A DNA stretch of 64,000 bases from Rosa chinensis (Eukaryota; Streptophyta; Magnoliopsida; Rosales; Rosaceae): assembly GCF_002994745.2 (NCBI RefSeq), contig NC_037094.1, positions 68,552,819 through 68,616,818 on the forward strand, given 5' to 3'. The notes beneath the pieces were generated by a model. That model searched no databases, was not told the DNA's origin, and saw nothing but the letters and a program-made list of their open reading frames with translations. Positions 1 to 11,206 of the stretch are shown here, piece by piece. Each line of letters starts with the position of its first letter. Within the stretch, counting starts at the first letter, position 1. The position numbers and the translations under genes are program-made.

Positions 1-90
1 TATCTTAGATCCCATTCACAATTTAGATGATTCATCATCCATGGTCTGTATATGGTCCCCTCTATCTGATCTATCTTCTTTCCATTTCAG

Positions 91-3000
91 GAAAGTCCAG
101 ATGTTATCCCATCCTTGCTCACTTTGGCATTGAATGATATTATGACTTATGATAAGGTCAGACAAAAAACTTTGCCCTGTGATTGCTGTGAACATCATAG
201 TATTTCCTTGTCTGGTTATATATAGTGATTACACAAATACACAGGGAGGAAAGAAGATACTTACTTTCTCATCGTGTTTTTCAGGCTTCGAAATCTGGGG
301 GCCCAAATGGATCTATCCGATTCAGGTAACTGTTATATATAATATATTGTGTAAAATACGTTTTGGCATTAAATTGTAAGATGAGTAACCTTTTATCCAA
401 ACTGGCCTCTGGACTACAATTCCACTTTTTTTTTTTTTTTTGGATTAATATTTCGTTTAAGAAAATTAAAAGTGAAGAGAACTCTGATACATGAACATGA
501 AAGAGGAATCAAAATGTGTTGTCTTTTGAAAGAACCTAATGACCTTTTGGTATGTTTATAAAATGATTTGCTTAGAGAACCCATTTACTAGTTTCTCCAT
601 CTACCAGGTACAAGAGTCCGTCATTCATGTTGTGTAGCTCATCCTCTCCCAGTTTCCCTTATCTGTCCGTTGTTCCTTTAGTTCGTCGTCTGGCTGTCTA
701 TTTGTGTTTAGAGCTTGTTAGGGGTGCCAACTGAAAGGAAAAGGGTTGAAAATGCAAACCTGCATAGCTGCACTAAATCATTGCATATTAGCTTCAGTTT
801 CTGGCTGTTTTATTTCTTTCTGTGCAATTTGGTTTTAATCCTTGTACAAAAGCTACCCTCAATTTCTTGCATGAAGCTCAGAGATTAGCAGACCTGAAAA
901 CAAGGGACTTGTTGGTGCTTTGAATTTAGTATAGGAAGCAAAGAAGGAAATTGATTCGAATTCCAAAGGGGGGCCCATTTTCTATTCTGATCTGATCCAA
1001 TATGCAGGTTTACATTTTAAATATCACAAACTTTGAAGCATGCATCATTAACATGACACTGACATAGCTGGGACTGCATGTTTGTTAAATTGGTATCAAG
1101 GTAGATACATTATAGGTTGTTAAACTATCTAGCATAGGTTTATGCATGGAAGATGAACAGATTGGGGGGCCTGTGCATGTGGTTGGATGGGTGGGGGTAA
1201 GGAGGCTGGTACCCTTAATTTAGTTTCCTTCATTCTATGCAGCACAAAGTGCCATTAAGCAAACCTTTCTAGCTTCTGCAATTCGCAAATGTGGAGGGAA
1301 CATTGAGAAGGGCAGTTTGTTATACACTGCATATGGTTCAAATGGTCAAGTTTGTTCTCAAAATTTGTTGTTCCATACTGATATTACAAGTATCATTAGA
1401 TTGTTACCATTTATTTATAATTATACTTGGTGCTTCACATGGTGGAAGTAAATTTTGGTTGTTATATCTACTTAATTCTTAAAGTAAATTCTTGGTCTAC
1501 TCTTGGTTTGTTGAAACTGCGTTAAGAATGATTCTCACATGTCTACGTTTGGTGAGAGATAACTCTCAGATTTACATTCCAATGCTCTGTATATAACTCG
1601 TCAAGTGGATGTTTACGCAACTCGTTTTGTGGTGTGTGAACCCAAAAATTTGCATTTTCTACCCCTGGAAATGGTTTCCCTTTCACCCCATGATGGTTAT
1701 ACTCTTGGTGGAGTATATTTAACCTAGGTCTTTTCATTCCCTAATTTATCTAAAAACATTTATCACTAGTGATAGGTTTGGTTTATTAGTGAAAGTTTAC
1801 GTAACCATTATAACTGCTCATCATGTCTTGTTTTGACCAATCTGTGTATAGAGTCCAAGATAGTGAAGCTCCGGTCTTTGGTGTCTCATCTTGGGCTCTT
1901 GGCACTTGAAGATCTTTTAAGTATTTTCATTTGTGATGGCGTATGTTTCTGTAAGTAGATAATCTCATAGGCATAGGATGTCTATTATTTTATTTTTCCA
2001 GAATCAAATTCTAAAATGGAACATTGTCATGCTTTTTTTATCAGTAAGCCATGTTCTTGTTTTCAGTTACTGATTTGGTCGATGGAACTAGCCTCTAATG
2101 GATAAGACAATTATTTCTCATAGGATTGATTTGGAACTCTCAAGTCTTATAGGGTTGATTTCACAACTGTTTATGAATATTGATTCGTAATGGATTAATA
2201 TTTACAAAAGAACTGGTAATGATATTGAAAGTGCGTGGTTGTACACTTGTATCAAATATGCAACTGTTGAAATGATTAGCTTCAGTGCCTTACCACATGG
2301 CATGGTGAAGTTGCTTGATGTGGCATAGTTGTTTCCTAAGCTCCACAGATGCTTCTGCATATAAGTAGCTATTCTTTTTCTTACTATAAAAATTATGGGT
2401 TAAGGCATATAATTACAACCATTGTTGTGGCAACAGTGGGGCTTATTTGAGAGGAATTTTGGAAGGACAGATACCCAAGAGCCAGATCCAGAGGGAAGGG
2501 TTCCCCAGTGGGACAAAGCAAGTGTTCAAGAAATGAAAGACAAGTTTTCTGCCGTTGGCTTTGGCCCCTGCCAGGTTCTTTGTTAATCATGTAGCTGCAC
2601 ATGCATTTTAGTTTTTCAGCATGTTCAACCATGAACAGAAAAATGAAACAGATATCCAGTCCAAAGAAACCTGTCCATTGTGAATTTTGTGAAATTTTAG
2701 ATGAAGGAAAATGTTGGTTATTGTACGAATTGATATAATGGTGCAAAGGAGCTATGCTTAACCTAAGATTTATTTCTGGGATGCTCCATAAATCAATGCC
2801 ATAATTATTCTAGTTGTTAGTTGGAAAATTCCCGTTTATTGATCACTGATTCGGACATTATTGTTATCCCAGCTAGCTGTTATGTCTGGTTTTTTGGGTC
2901 CTGATCTGATAGCCACAGAAACTTTATTAGCCACTGATCCAGAAGTTTTGCCGTGGGTTCAGAAGTATCAGCGCAGCAGAGAAACAGTGTCAGAAACAGA

Positions 3001-3427
3001 TTATGAGGTTAGCTCCATAATAATTTTTTCTCCCACAGGCAAGTAAAATGAAGTGACGCAGTATTGTTGTAAATTCAACCATTCTGACTTAGCTATTCAA
3101 TGATAACCAAGTCTGCAACATAACATGTTAGACTATCTAAATCGATTGTATATGTATTGCATCATATCAATTGACAGCATGTTAAATAAATCTCTTTTTT
3201 CCAAATCTGAAAATTCTTGAACTTCTGAAAATGTACTAGGAATTAGGACTAGATATCTGCATTCTCTTGTTAGCATCTCAGTTCTCATTGTTGGGTGGAA
3301 ATTGATTCTCTTTCAGGTTGATCTGATAACTACTCTCACAAAGTTGAGTGGTTTGGGCCAACAAATCAATTACGAGGCGTATACCTATCCAGTAAAAAAA
3401 GTTGATTTCAGCAAACTCAAATTGTGA
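91..3427 (+). pseudogene. TL29: TL29/APX4-like thylakoid lumen protein, 5'-partial, one in-frame stop
   Basis: Seven exons with GT-AG borders can be read in one continuous frame: 91-156, 285-325, 877-1007, 1243-1349, 2437-2574, 2873-3007 and 3317-3427 (TGA). The product follows the plant thylakoid lumenal 29 kDa protein, a haem-peroxidase-fold relative of ascorbate peroxidase found in the lumen. Recognisable stretches are KSGGPNGSIRFSSE, SAIRKCGG, LLYTAYGS, GRVPQWDKA, LGPDLIATE, WVQKYQRSRETVSETDYE and the C-terminal SKLKL. The transit peptide and N-terminal exon(s) lie upstream of the window. In exon 3 the codon at 932-934 is TAG where the family has an acidic residue (LV-stop-EAKKEID). Everything else, including all splice sites, looks intact, so this is a very young pseudogene, a segregating null allele or a base error. 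Family recognised from memory of the Arabidopsis protein; no alignment was run. Confidence 0.85.
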
Positions 3428-4064
3428 AGAGTCTCCGATGCTTGTTAGAGCAGTTTCAGCTCTAGCTAGTCATCATTCATTCTTGCAGTAAATTAATAGG
3501 AGACTTTGGCTCAAACTTCATAGCTAGCTGAAAAGTTATGAATGAAAAGTTATGAAAATTAACAAATAAATATTTTCGTGTACAGGATGGTGCGTGCGTG
3601 TACGCGATAGAAATTCAAAACACTATATAATGAGTAATGCTAGATGAATCATCTTTTTGGTAATTACTTGTATCCCACATTGTTGTGTACCTTTTCTTGA
3701 GCAAGAGATCCCAAAGAGATAAATGACTGAGACATATGCTGTCTTCCTTTTGTAGTTTCCCTTCATATTATGCATGATCTTTTAACCAGAGAATGATGCC
3801 ACTGTTGCCACACAACAACTAAGGTTAACAGCCAAGTCCTAAAAACAAAAGGGTTGAACTATTTGAACTCAGCAAATTTCTAAGTGTACTCAGTCCTAAA
3901 ATTTTTAATTTACTATTTCCAATTTTACCCCCATTTTATAAATATTTGTATTTCATTGTCAACACTCATCTTCTCTCACACACCCGATTTGAAAGCTACC
4001 TAGAGTCCCAGATTCATTAACACAGGAATCAATATGTTTGCAAGACCTCTTGTACACATAGTAT
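3428..4064. other. Intergenic, 3' flank of TL29
   Basis: AT-rich sequence downstream of the TL29 stop. It presumably contains the 3' UTR and polyadenylation region. No coding or repeat structure was recognised. Confidence 0.5.
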
Positions 4065-4359
4065 ATAAATCTAGGAAAAATTTCACAAATGGTCACTCAA
4101 CTAAGATTCATTCGACACTTTGGTCACTGAAGTTTCAAATATATTACTTTGGTCACTCAACTATTACATTGTCAATCACTTAAGTCACTTTGTTAATTTT
4201 TTTTCATTAAAAAAATAATAAAAAATACTTTTTGGGTGACTTAAGTGATTGACAATGTAATAGTTGAGTGACCAAAGTGATATATTTGAAACTTCAGTGA
4301 CCAAAGTATTGAATGAGTCATAGTTGAGTGACTATTTGTGGAATTCTCCCATAAATCTA
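4065..4359. mobile_element. Foldback MITE, Mutator-like, 9-bp TSD
   Basis: Two long inverted arms (about 4074-4196 and 4231-4350) are near-perfect reverse complements around a short A/T-rich loop. The termini are GGAAAAATTTCACAAATGG on the left and, as reverse complement, GGGAGAATTCCACAAATAG on the right. The element is flanked by an exact 9-bp direct repeat, ATAAATCTA (4065-4073 and 4351-4359). Long terminal inverted repeats plus a 9-bp duplication are the signature of non-autonomous Mutator-like elements. No coding capacity. Confidence 0.85.
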
Positions 4360-4925
4360 TTTGCAATATATTAAAAGCATAAAAGGAAGAGGATTAGCTT
4401 CATCAATTGGTGTAGATTTGATATACGGAGTTCTTAGTCTCCATACTAATTGAACAAATTCAGGCAAGCAGAACTCTTTGTGATAACTGGCATTTATATC
4501 TATCAATTGGTATCAAAATGATAATTAATATTCGTGTATCCAAATCCGAAGATATATGAGGATTTCAATAAGCAAGAGTGCAGGGTGTAAATTCCAATAA
4601 GCAACAGCACAATCATATATGCAAGACTGTAGGGGGAGTAAAATCATATATGCACGGTGGGGAGGTGCCGCTGGTAAATATCCATAATAAATTGGGAGAA
4701 GTTGGATGTACCGAGAGATTTTTTTTTTTTCATTTAATTAACTAAGGGTAAAATAAGAAATTAAATTTTTGCTGGATTTACTTAGGCATTTGCTGGGTAC
4801 ATTTAGTAAGACCCAAACAAAATTACGTAGAATACAATTTATATTGAAACTGAAGTAGGATCCATATCACATTGGTCTCACATTGGCTCAGTCGTGGCAA
4901 AACCAAAGCGGAACATCACACCTTG
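4360..4925. other. Non-coding gap
   Basis: AT-rich sequence with a T tract near 4720. No gene or repeat structure was recognised. Confidence 0.5.
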
Positions 4926-4929
4926 CATC

Positions 4930-5040
4930 AGAGTTTTATACGAAGGCTGGGTTTTCTTGTCAAATATTCCCGGCCCATGTTTACTATTAGAAATGGAAGC
5001 ACCTGTGGGGAAACTGCACCCATACAAAACAGGCGATTGC
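4930..5040 (-). pseudogene. Relic of PGG-domain ankyrin gene 3' end
   Basis: On the minus strand this stretch matches the 3' coding end of the gene at 31062-39018 by eye. The sequence encoding the terminal GPGIF-[ND]-KK motif and the preceding aromatic/aliphatic segment is recognisable, although frames are broken. Nothing upstream of the last transmembrane segment is preserved. It is best explained as the eroded 3' end of a second, tandem DUF4219-ankyrin-PGG gene whose N-terminal exon relic is at 30.4-30.7 kb. The alternative is an isolated duplicated fragment. Confidence 0.55.
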
Positions 5041-5100
5041 AACACTTCAAAAAAAAAAAAAACTTGGAACAACCAAAGATTATATCAGGGGATATTCTGA

Positions 5101-5129
5101 AATATATATATATATATATATATATATTT
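5101..5129. repeat. (AT)n microsatellite
   Basis: Uninterrupted AT dinucleotides. The following 5130-5379 is AT-rich with no recognised feature. Confidence 0.8.
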
Positions 5130-5379
5130 TAAAAGAGTCAATTTATTGGATTTACATATAAATAAATAGGAATGTCAACTTCATGTACATCCAAAAAGAT
5201 ACTCTAGGTGGTTGAAAAGTCGCTCGCTGGTCTACGAAGGTACAATAAATAGACCAAGACATATGACCCATATAGTACAAATTGTAGTGATGAACATGAT
5301 AGTTATAAATTTCTTTGAAGCTACTAACTGTTTTCCCTGAAAATGGATAATAAAGATAAATCCAACTGGATGACTGATC

Positions 5380-7153
5380 ATCTATTTTTCCGTATTTTTT
5401 TTTTTTGAGAAATAGATAACTTCATTACTTATCCATGGCCAGAAGGCACGTACATCATACGCTGTCTCACACCAAAAGAATTAGTTGGCACAAGCCGCCA
5501 AACATATGACAGGTGACCCTCATTAACAAACAAAATACGCACAGTTCATAGTGCCTAGCCAAATGAAACAAACTCCAAAACTATCTAAGTTCTTGCCATA
5601 GCAACCCTAACCACCTAGAGACCTCAATTGGTGTTCGATGAGAGAAGCTAACCTACATAGCACCAGACTCTACCTCAAATACTAGACACAAAGAGAGGAA
5701 AAAACTTAGAGTTTTCCTTTGCCCTTATCTAGGGCCAGCTTTCTGAATAGTAGTAGCAGATGGGTAGGTGAGGCGTAGAGGAGTTATCCCCACCTTCTTT
5801 TGGGACCTAGGGCCCTTGTTCTTATTTCCAAGCGGCCTACCAATCTTCTTCTTCAGCTTCACAAGAGCAACATCATCCTCAGCTGCAACTAATCCAAGGG
5901 CATCAACATGCAAAGTGAGTATCTTACCCCCCAATATAGTCTTGAACTTCTTCGGTGAGGGAACACAAGCTCCTGGCGCCCTCGCTTCTTGTAGGTCAAA
6001 ACTTGCTTCTCCACAAGAGTCCCAGTAGTAACAGTTAGGTCATCTGACCCAGGTTCAGACGCTACCATCGAAACCAACGCAATGGCTTGATCCTGCAACC
6101 CAGCATTGCAGTTCATATGTACCAACTCTACCGTGTTAGCCACAGTATCCTCCTGAGCAGCAGATTCAGAAGATGATCTTTCCATTTGCCGAATAACTAG
6201 TTTCGTCTTCTTTTTCAGTAGGGTAGACGAGGGCATAGGCAGATCTCGACTATTCTGGGCTGAGAAAGAGAAAACTCCGCCGGAGGTGACAGGACTACCA
6301 CCAAAATTCAAAACCCTAGGGGTCGAAATAACAGCATTGTGTTCCTCACACTTCTCTCCAGCATGCGTAACCAGTCCACACTGAGGGCAGCGACCTTTGA
6401 GATGTTCTAACTAGAATTGCAATATCGGCTCAACACTTGGAGCCAAGAAAACTCGAAGCTCCAACAGAAAGGGTTTAGAAACATCATGAGAGAACAGGAT
6501 ACGGATGCTATCTTTACGGAACTCCTTCTTGTCGTAATCCAAATAGCCCTCGAGAAAATTTCCAATAAGTATGAGGTTTTCCGGTTCCTCATAGAGAGGA
6601 GGGACACCAGAAACCCTAACCCAAATTCTGATGTGTTTCATAGGGATGTCCACAATGGAGAGAACACCATCATATTCTTCCAGGCAGACCAGAGCCTGAT
6701 CATAACACCACATCCCACCCTTAAGAACCTTGTTTCGATCCCGGACAGAACCAAATGAAAACAGGAAGCGGTTATCTACGCGTTCTTGAATCCTGAATTC
6801 CTTTTCCACCATCCATGTCCGAAGGAAGTGGGATTTGAAAGCAGCGGGATCAACAGGTTTGTGAGTGAGCGGCTTTCCAAGGAGAAAGGACTGAGAAGAC
6901 CTACGAACTGGACCTCCTCCAAGCTTCCCCAAATCAGGGTCGTTTCCCCCGTCAGCAAGTGCTAGAGAGGCAGCAAAGCTAGTAGTCACAGCGTTGATGG
7001 AAGCCATTGAGGAGTAGAGATCGTTGAGAGAAGACAAGACTGCTGCCTGGGGTGCTAGGTTTGTAGAGAGAGACTAGGATTCAAGAGAGAATCTCGGCTT
7101 GAGTTTTTTTTTCTTTTGATATTGATACGTTTCGAGATCTATTTTTCCGTATT
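5380..7153 (-). mobile_element. ORF1-only LINE-like retroposon with 17-bp TSD
   Basis: A 1740-bp insertion (5397-7136) is flanked by an exact 17-bp direct repeat, ATCTATTTTTCCGTATT, at 5380-5396 and 7137-7153. A T tract at its left end represents the poly(A) tail of a minus-strand transcript. It contains a 5' leader, one LINE ORF1 gene and about 320 bp of 3' UTR, with no sign of an endonuclease/RT ORF2. A TSD, a 3' poly(A) and target-primed-type ends mark it as a LINE-mobilised copy. It resembles the element at 42023-43646, so an ORF1-only family moved by a full-length LINE is possible. Confidence 0.8.
5725..7037 (-). pseudogene. LINE ORF1 protein (DUF4283 + CCHC knuckle), broken
   Basis: Plant L1-type ORF1 is an RNA-binding protein of the retrotransposition particle. 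From the ATG at 7037 a 208-residue reading frame carries a DUF4283-like domain, with a basic stretch then RIQERVDNRFLFSF, GGMWCYDQALVCLEEYDGV and IRIWVRVSGVP. A TAG at about 6411-6413 interrupts it. In the same frame the CCHC knuckle CPQCGLVTHAGEKC follows at about 6354-6395, then a Ser/Thr-rich tail. A later frameshift leads into the basic C-terminus GRPLGNKNKGPRSQKK near 5830. One nonsense codon and one frameshift make it a pseudogene, though only mildly decayed. Confidence 0.75.
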
Positions 7154-7576
7154 GATTATATTAATAAGCGTTATAGTCAAATTAATTGTTGCCTTCATGA
7201 GATTCATTTAAGGTCCCATTGCGCTCTGTGCCTAAACTGATAGAGTCAAAACCTAAGGCAACTGAAGAAATATCAGATGGGGTACTTTGGTCATCAGTTG
7301 CACCTCTAATCCTCCTCCCATAAACAATCTTCTATTGAGCATCCTGACCAACTGTTCTAATACAAACTAAACAGAGTCACATACTACACAGTACCAAATG
7401 ATTCATATAATTGCACTTTATTTTTTACACTTTTGTGTAGATCATAACTCAATAGTGTGTTCTCCTCGTCTGTAATCTTCATATAATTGAGAAAGATGAA
7501 GTGAGTGAGTTACTTTTTCAAACGTGGCTCCATCAAGTTTGTTTGTTTGTTTTTTTTTTTTGTGCTGATATTGCTC
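7154..7576. other. Non-coding gap
   Basis: No gene recognised. It includes a T tract near 7550. Confidence 0.45.
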
Positions 7577-7850
7577 CATCATGAATTCTCCTCACCCAGA
7601 TTTGTCATGGGAAATTTCTCCTCACTTAGATTCCACTCCGTACTAGGATTTCCCTCAAAGGGAATACTTCTCACCCAGATTCACTTTGAGGAGATTTCTC
7701 CTCACCCATATTTGCCTTGAGGAGATCTTTCCTTACACAGATTTGCAATTATGGAATTACTTCTCACCTAGATCCTTCTTGAGAGAATTTCTCCTCAAGC
7801 AGATTCGCCTTGAGACGATTTCGCCTTACCCAAATCTGCTTCAAAGGTTT
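7577..7850. repeat. Degenerate tandem repeat, period about 35-40 bp
   Basis: Seven or so diverged units share the core TTTCTCCTCACCCAGATT followed by a CTTGAGGAG-like segment. Short open frames across it are by-products of the repeat. No terminal structure identifies it as part of a known element. Confidence 0.6.
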
Positions 7851-8838
7851 CACTTCAAGGTATTTTTGTTTTTTTTTTTCCATCAAATTTTATAGATACT
7901 TCTTCATTTTATCTAGATATATCCTAAATATCTTATATATTGAGAATATTTGACGATATCAGGAAAATTTCGCAGAAGATAAAATATTTTCTCTCTATGA
8001 TATATCGGTTTTTCAAAAAGGGAGATATTGGAGAATATATCGCAAATATGACAAATATTTCAATCCTTAAGAACAACCATCCATGAGTAATGATGGCTAA
8101 ACAAAATGTAATCACCAATACAACCTAAAAATATCCAAACTACCCTCAATTCTCATAAACCAACATCCATTATCAATCAGTTTAGCAAATCAACGATCAA
8201 GATAGCACCATAGTTGATTGACCTCGTGTCAAAGATCAATGTCGCGTTATACACCATGACGAAGGTCTAATGTAGCAACATGTGACCAGATCAACTCTTT
8301 AATTTAGATGCATTAGGAATTTGGTTAAAAGGTTTATGGGTTTTATTTAAAGGAAGGGACTGATGGGATCCAACTACCCTTCCAAAGCTGCACTGAAGAA
8401 CCATCCCTAATCTGACATAAAAAACCACGATGAAGAACAAGACAATCGCAACCAAGAGGTGCATAATAATTTAGGAATTGAATAATGATTTCATGTTATA
8501 AATTATTTAGCTTCTCTAATTCATGAGAGCATCTTAATGAATTGAATAATCATTTCATCTTGATCTTTTTTTTTTAGGCATATACAAATATAGCAGATGG
8601 ATTATGAACATCTTATCAAGTGTTGTAAAGTTAATGTTGGGAAGAACAAATGCAAAGATATAGAGAAGAGACAACCTAATTCTATCTTTCTAATATAGAT
8701 GTCTCTTTTAGTCATTTTATTTGCCAATTAAATTTGATTTGAAATATGAATATTAGGAATGTGTATTAAGTAAGTAATTAGATATGTGTATATAAAATTT
8801 CTCTTAAAAATATAAATAATAATATAAATTGTGTTTTT
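7851..8838. other. Non-coding, AT-rich gap
   Basis: No supported gene; A/T-rich sequence up to the LTR of element A. Confidence 0.45.
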
Positions 8839-9052
8839 TGTAAACGTAAAATGACAATTGAAATTGGTCCACTCATTTCATTTCATAGTCCCTTTATATA
8901 GGGATAGAATTACAACGGAAATATTGATTACATTAATGATACTAAATGCTGATTGATCCGTAATTGCGCTGATTGATGGTAATCATTGATTCCTTGATTC
9001 CCTCTCCGTCAGTCGCTTTGACGAAGACACATAATGTGTTTTTCCTTTAACA
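8839..9052 (-). repeat. 3' LTR of element A
   Basis: Begins TGTAAACGTAAAATG and ends CCTTTAACA on the plus strand. It matches 29640-29853 with about 8 substitutions and no indels. A TATATA-like element lies near 8894. Confidence 0.9.
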
Positions 9053-9250
9053 CTCCCCCTTGTGCCAAGTCAAAGACGAAATGGTGCATGAGTTGTTGCC
9101 TCACTAAAAACCTTGCCAAGTAACAACAAAAACCCTGTGGGACAAAAAATAAACCTTGGTCGAAGGAAAAGAGCACAACGCATCTTCTACATTTGAGGAT
9201 GACACGTGTGTGTTAGACTCCCCCTAATGTCTACACCTCCCCCTAATACT
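9053..9250 (-). promoter_or_regulatory. Polypurine tract of A plus two upstream PPT-like copies
   Basis: Next to the LTR the minus strand reads AAGGGGGAG, the usual copia plus-strand primer. Two further GGGGGAG tracts occur at about 9220 and 9240. Element B shows a comparable set of purine tracts before its own 3' LTR. Confidence 0.75.
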
Positions 9251-9358
9251 TGCATCAATCAAGGAAGCTTGGAAAGACTTCACATTCCTATGTTTTTCAC
9301 ATGTTTCTCAAATGTGGCCTTGGGTAATGATTTGGTGAACAAATCTGCCACATTCTCC

Positions 9359-10555
9359 TCAGACCTTATTTGATTCACTTGAATCTTGAGGAGAGCCTGT
9401 TGTTGCTATTGTAGAACAACTTTGGCGATATGTGTTTTGTATTATCCCCTTGATATATTCTAGTTTCATCTGTTCGATGCAAGCTGCATTATCATCATCA
9501 ATGCCAGTAGGCTCTTCAGTGGAAGAACTCAAACCACTAGTCCCTCGAATATGTGTAATGATAGCTCTTAACCATACACACTCACGAACTGCCTCATATA
9601 GAGCAATGATGTCTGAGTGGTTCGAGGAGGTAGCCACAAGGGTTTGCTTAGTTGATCGCCAAGATATCGCCATGTTCCCAATGGTAAATACATAACCAGT
9701 TTGGGAACGACCTTTATGTGGGTCAGAGAGGTACCCAGCATCAGCAAAACCAACCAAAACATCATTTGGCCTTTCGATGTAGTAAGTGGCGCTTTTGCCA
9801 TCAACATTTCCTTTAGGGATTGCAGTTCCATCTGCGGTCCCTCTTGTCTCTCTGTAAGAAAGGAACAGTCCCAAGTTAATGGTTCCTTTTAGGTATCGGA
9901 AAATGTTCTTGATACCATTCCAGTGATGCTGCGTTGGCACTGAGCTAAATCTAGCTAACAAGTTCACTTGAGAATGTAATGTCTGGTTGAGTACATTGGG
10001 CTAAGTACAATAATGCGCCTATTGTACTTAGATAGGGAATTTCAGCTCCCAACACTTCTTCGTCATCTTCCTTTGGATGAAATGGATCTTTCCTTGCATC
10101 CAAGCTTCGACCTACCATGGGAGTGCTAGCAGGATGCGCTTTGTCCATGTTAAATTGCCTGACTTTTGGACATACGCAGACTGGTGGATTAGTATTCCAC
10201 AAACTCGGTGTTCTAGCTCAGGGCCTTAACAGAATCGAGTTTTCCCAAGATCCTTCATCTCAAATTTGGATTTCAAGTAGCTCGCGGTTTCTCTTATTTC
10301 ATCAAGAGTACCTATTATGTTCATATCATCGACATATACTGCTACAATTGCAAATCTGGAACTTGTTTTCTTTATGAATACGCAAGGGCATAATTCATCG
10401 TTCTTATATCCCTTCCCAATCAAGTAGTCACTTAAACGGGTATACCACATCCGCTCGGATTGTTTCAATCCGTAAAGTGAGCGTTTCAACCTAATTGCAA
10501 GTGCACTCTGTGATTTAGAGTCACTTGACTTGGGTAATGTAAGGCCATCAGACAC

Positions 10556-10595
<40 letters not shown>

Positions 10596-10864
10596 GAATC
10601 TAGATCCCCATAGAGATATGTAGTAACCACATCCATGAGCTGCATTTTCAGTCCTTTGGAAACTACTAAGCTAACTAAGTAGCGGAACGTTATAACGTCT
10701 ATTACAGGAGAATATGTCTTAACGTAGTCAATTCCAGGGCGTTGTGAGAAACCTTGCACCACAAGGAGAGTCTTGTACCTCAGGACTTCATTCTTCTCAT
10801 TACGCTTTCTGACAAAGACCCATTTATGTCCTACAGGCTTTACACTTGGTGGGTTTAGCACCAC
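9359..10864 (-). pseudogene. Element A reverse transcriptase and RNase H, frame-broken
   Basis: Read on the minus strand this is a copia RT: VGHKWVFVRKRNE, the palm segment LMDVVTTYLYGDL, YGLKQSERMWYTRL and the catalytic block VAVYVDDMNIIG. A frame break near 10202 leads to the FxKAHPASTPMVGRSLD connection. RNase H then follows at 9967-9359, with FADAGYLSDPHKGRSQTGY, ISWRSTKQ and DDDNAACIEQMK. Frameshifts divide it into at least three frames. An AT microsatellite expands inside the RT without changing frame. Confidence 0.85.
10557..10593. repeat. (AT)n microsatellite inside the RT frame of element A
   Basis: The alternating TA run encodes a Tyr-Ile repeat on the minus strand where relatives have a short D-[IT]-[ED]-IYMKV segment. 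The reading frame stays open across it. Confidence 0.85.
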
Positions 10865-11206
10865 CGGACCAAATACCTGTCTCTTTGTCGAAGAATCTAA
10901 TTCTGCCTGGATTGTTTCTTTCCATTTAGGTCAATCTGCTCTTTGTTGACATTCTGTAATAGAGCGTGGTTCGATATCATCGTGCTCTATGATTTCTTAA
11001 GAAACAGTGTATGCAAATACATCATCAATGTGTATGGAAGATCTTTCTATCAACTCATACGCACTCTCATAATCCATTGAAATTTCTTTGTTCTCTGGAA
11101 TCATTTCAAACATCGGAGCATCCTCCAGTATTGATTCATGGACATAACTATAATCAGAGACAATCTCATCAGAGGGATTCTCTATATTGATGATTAATGG
11201 ATCGGT

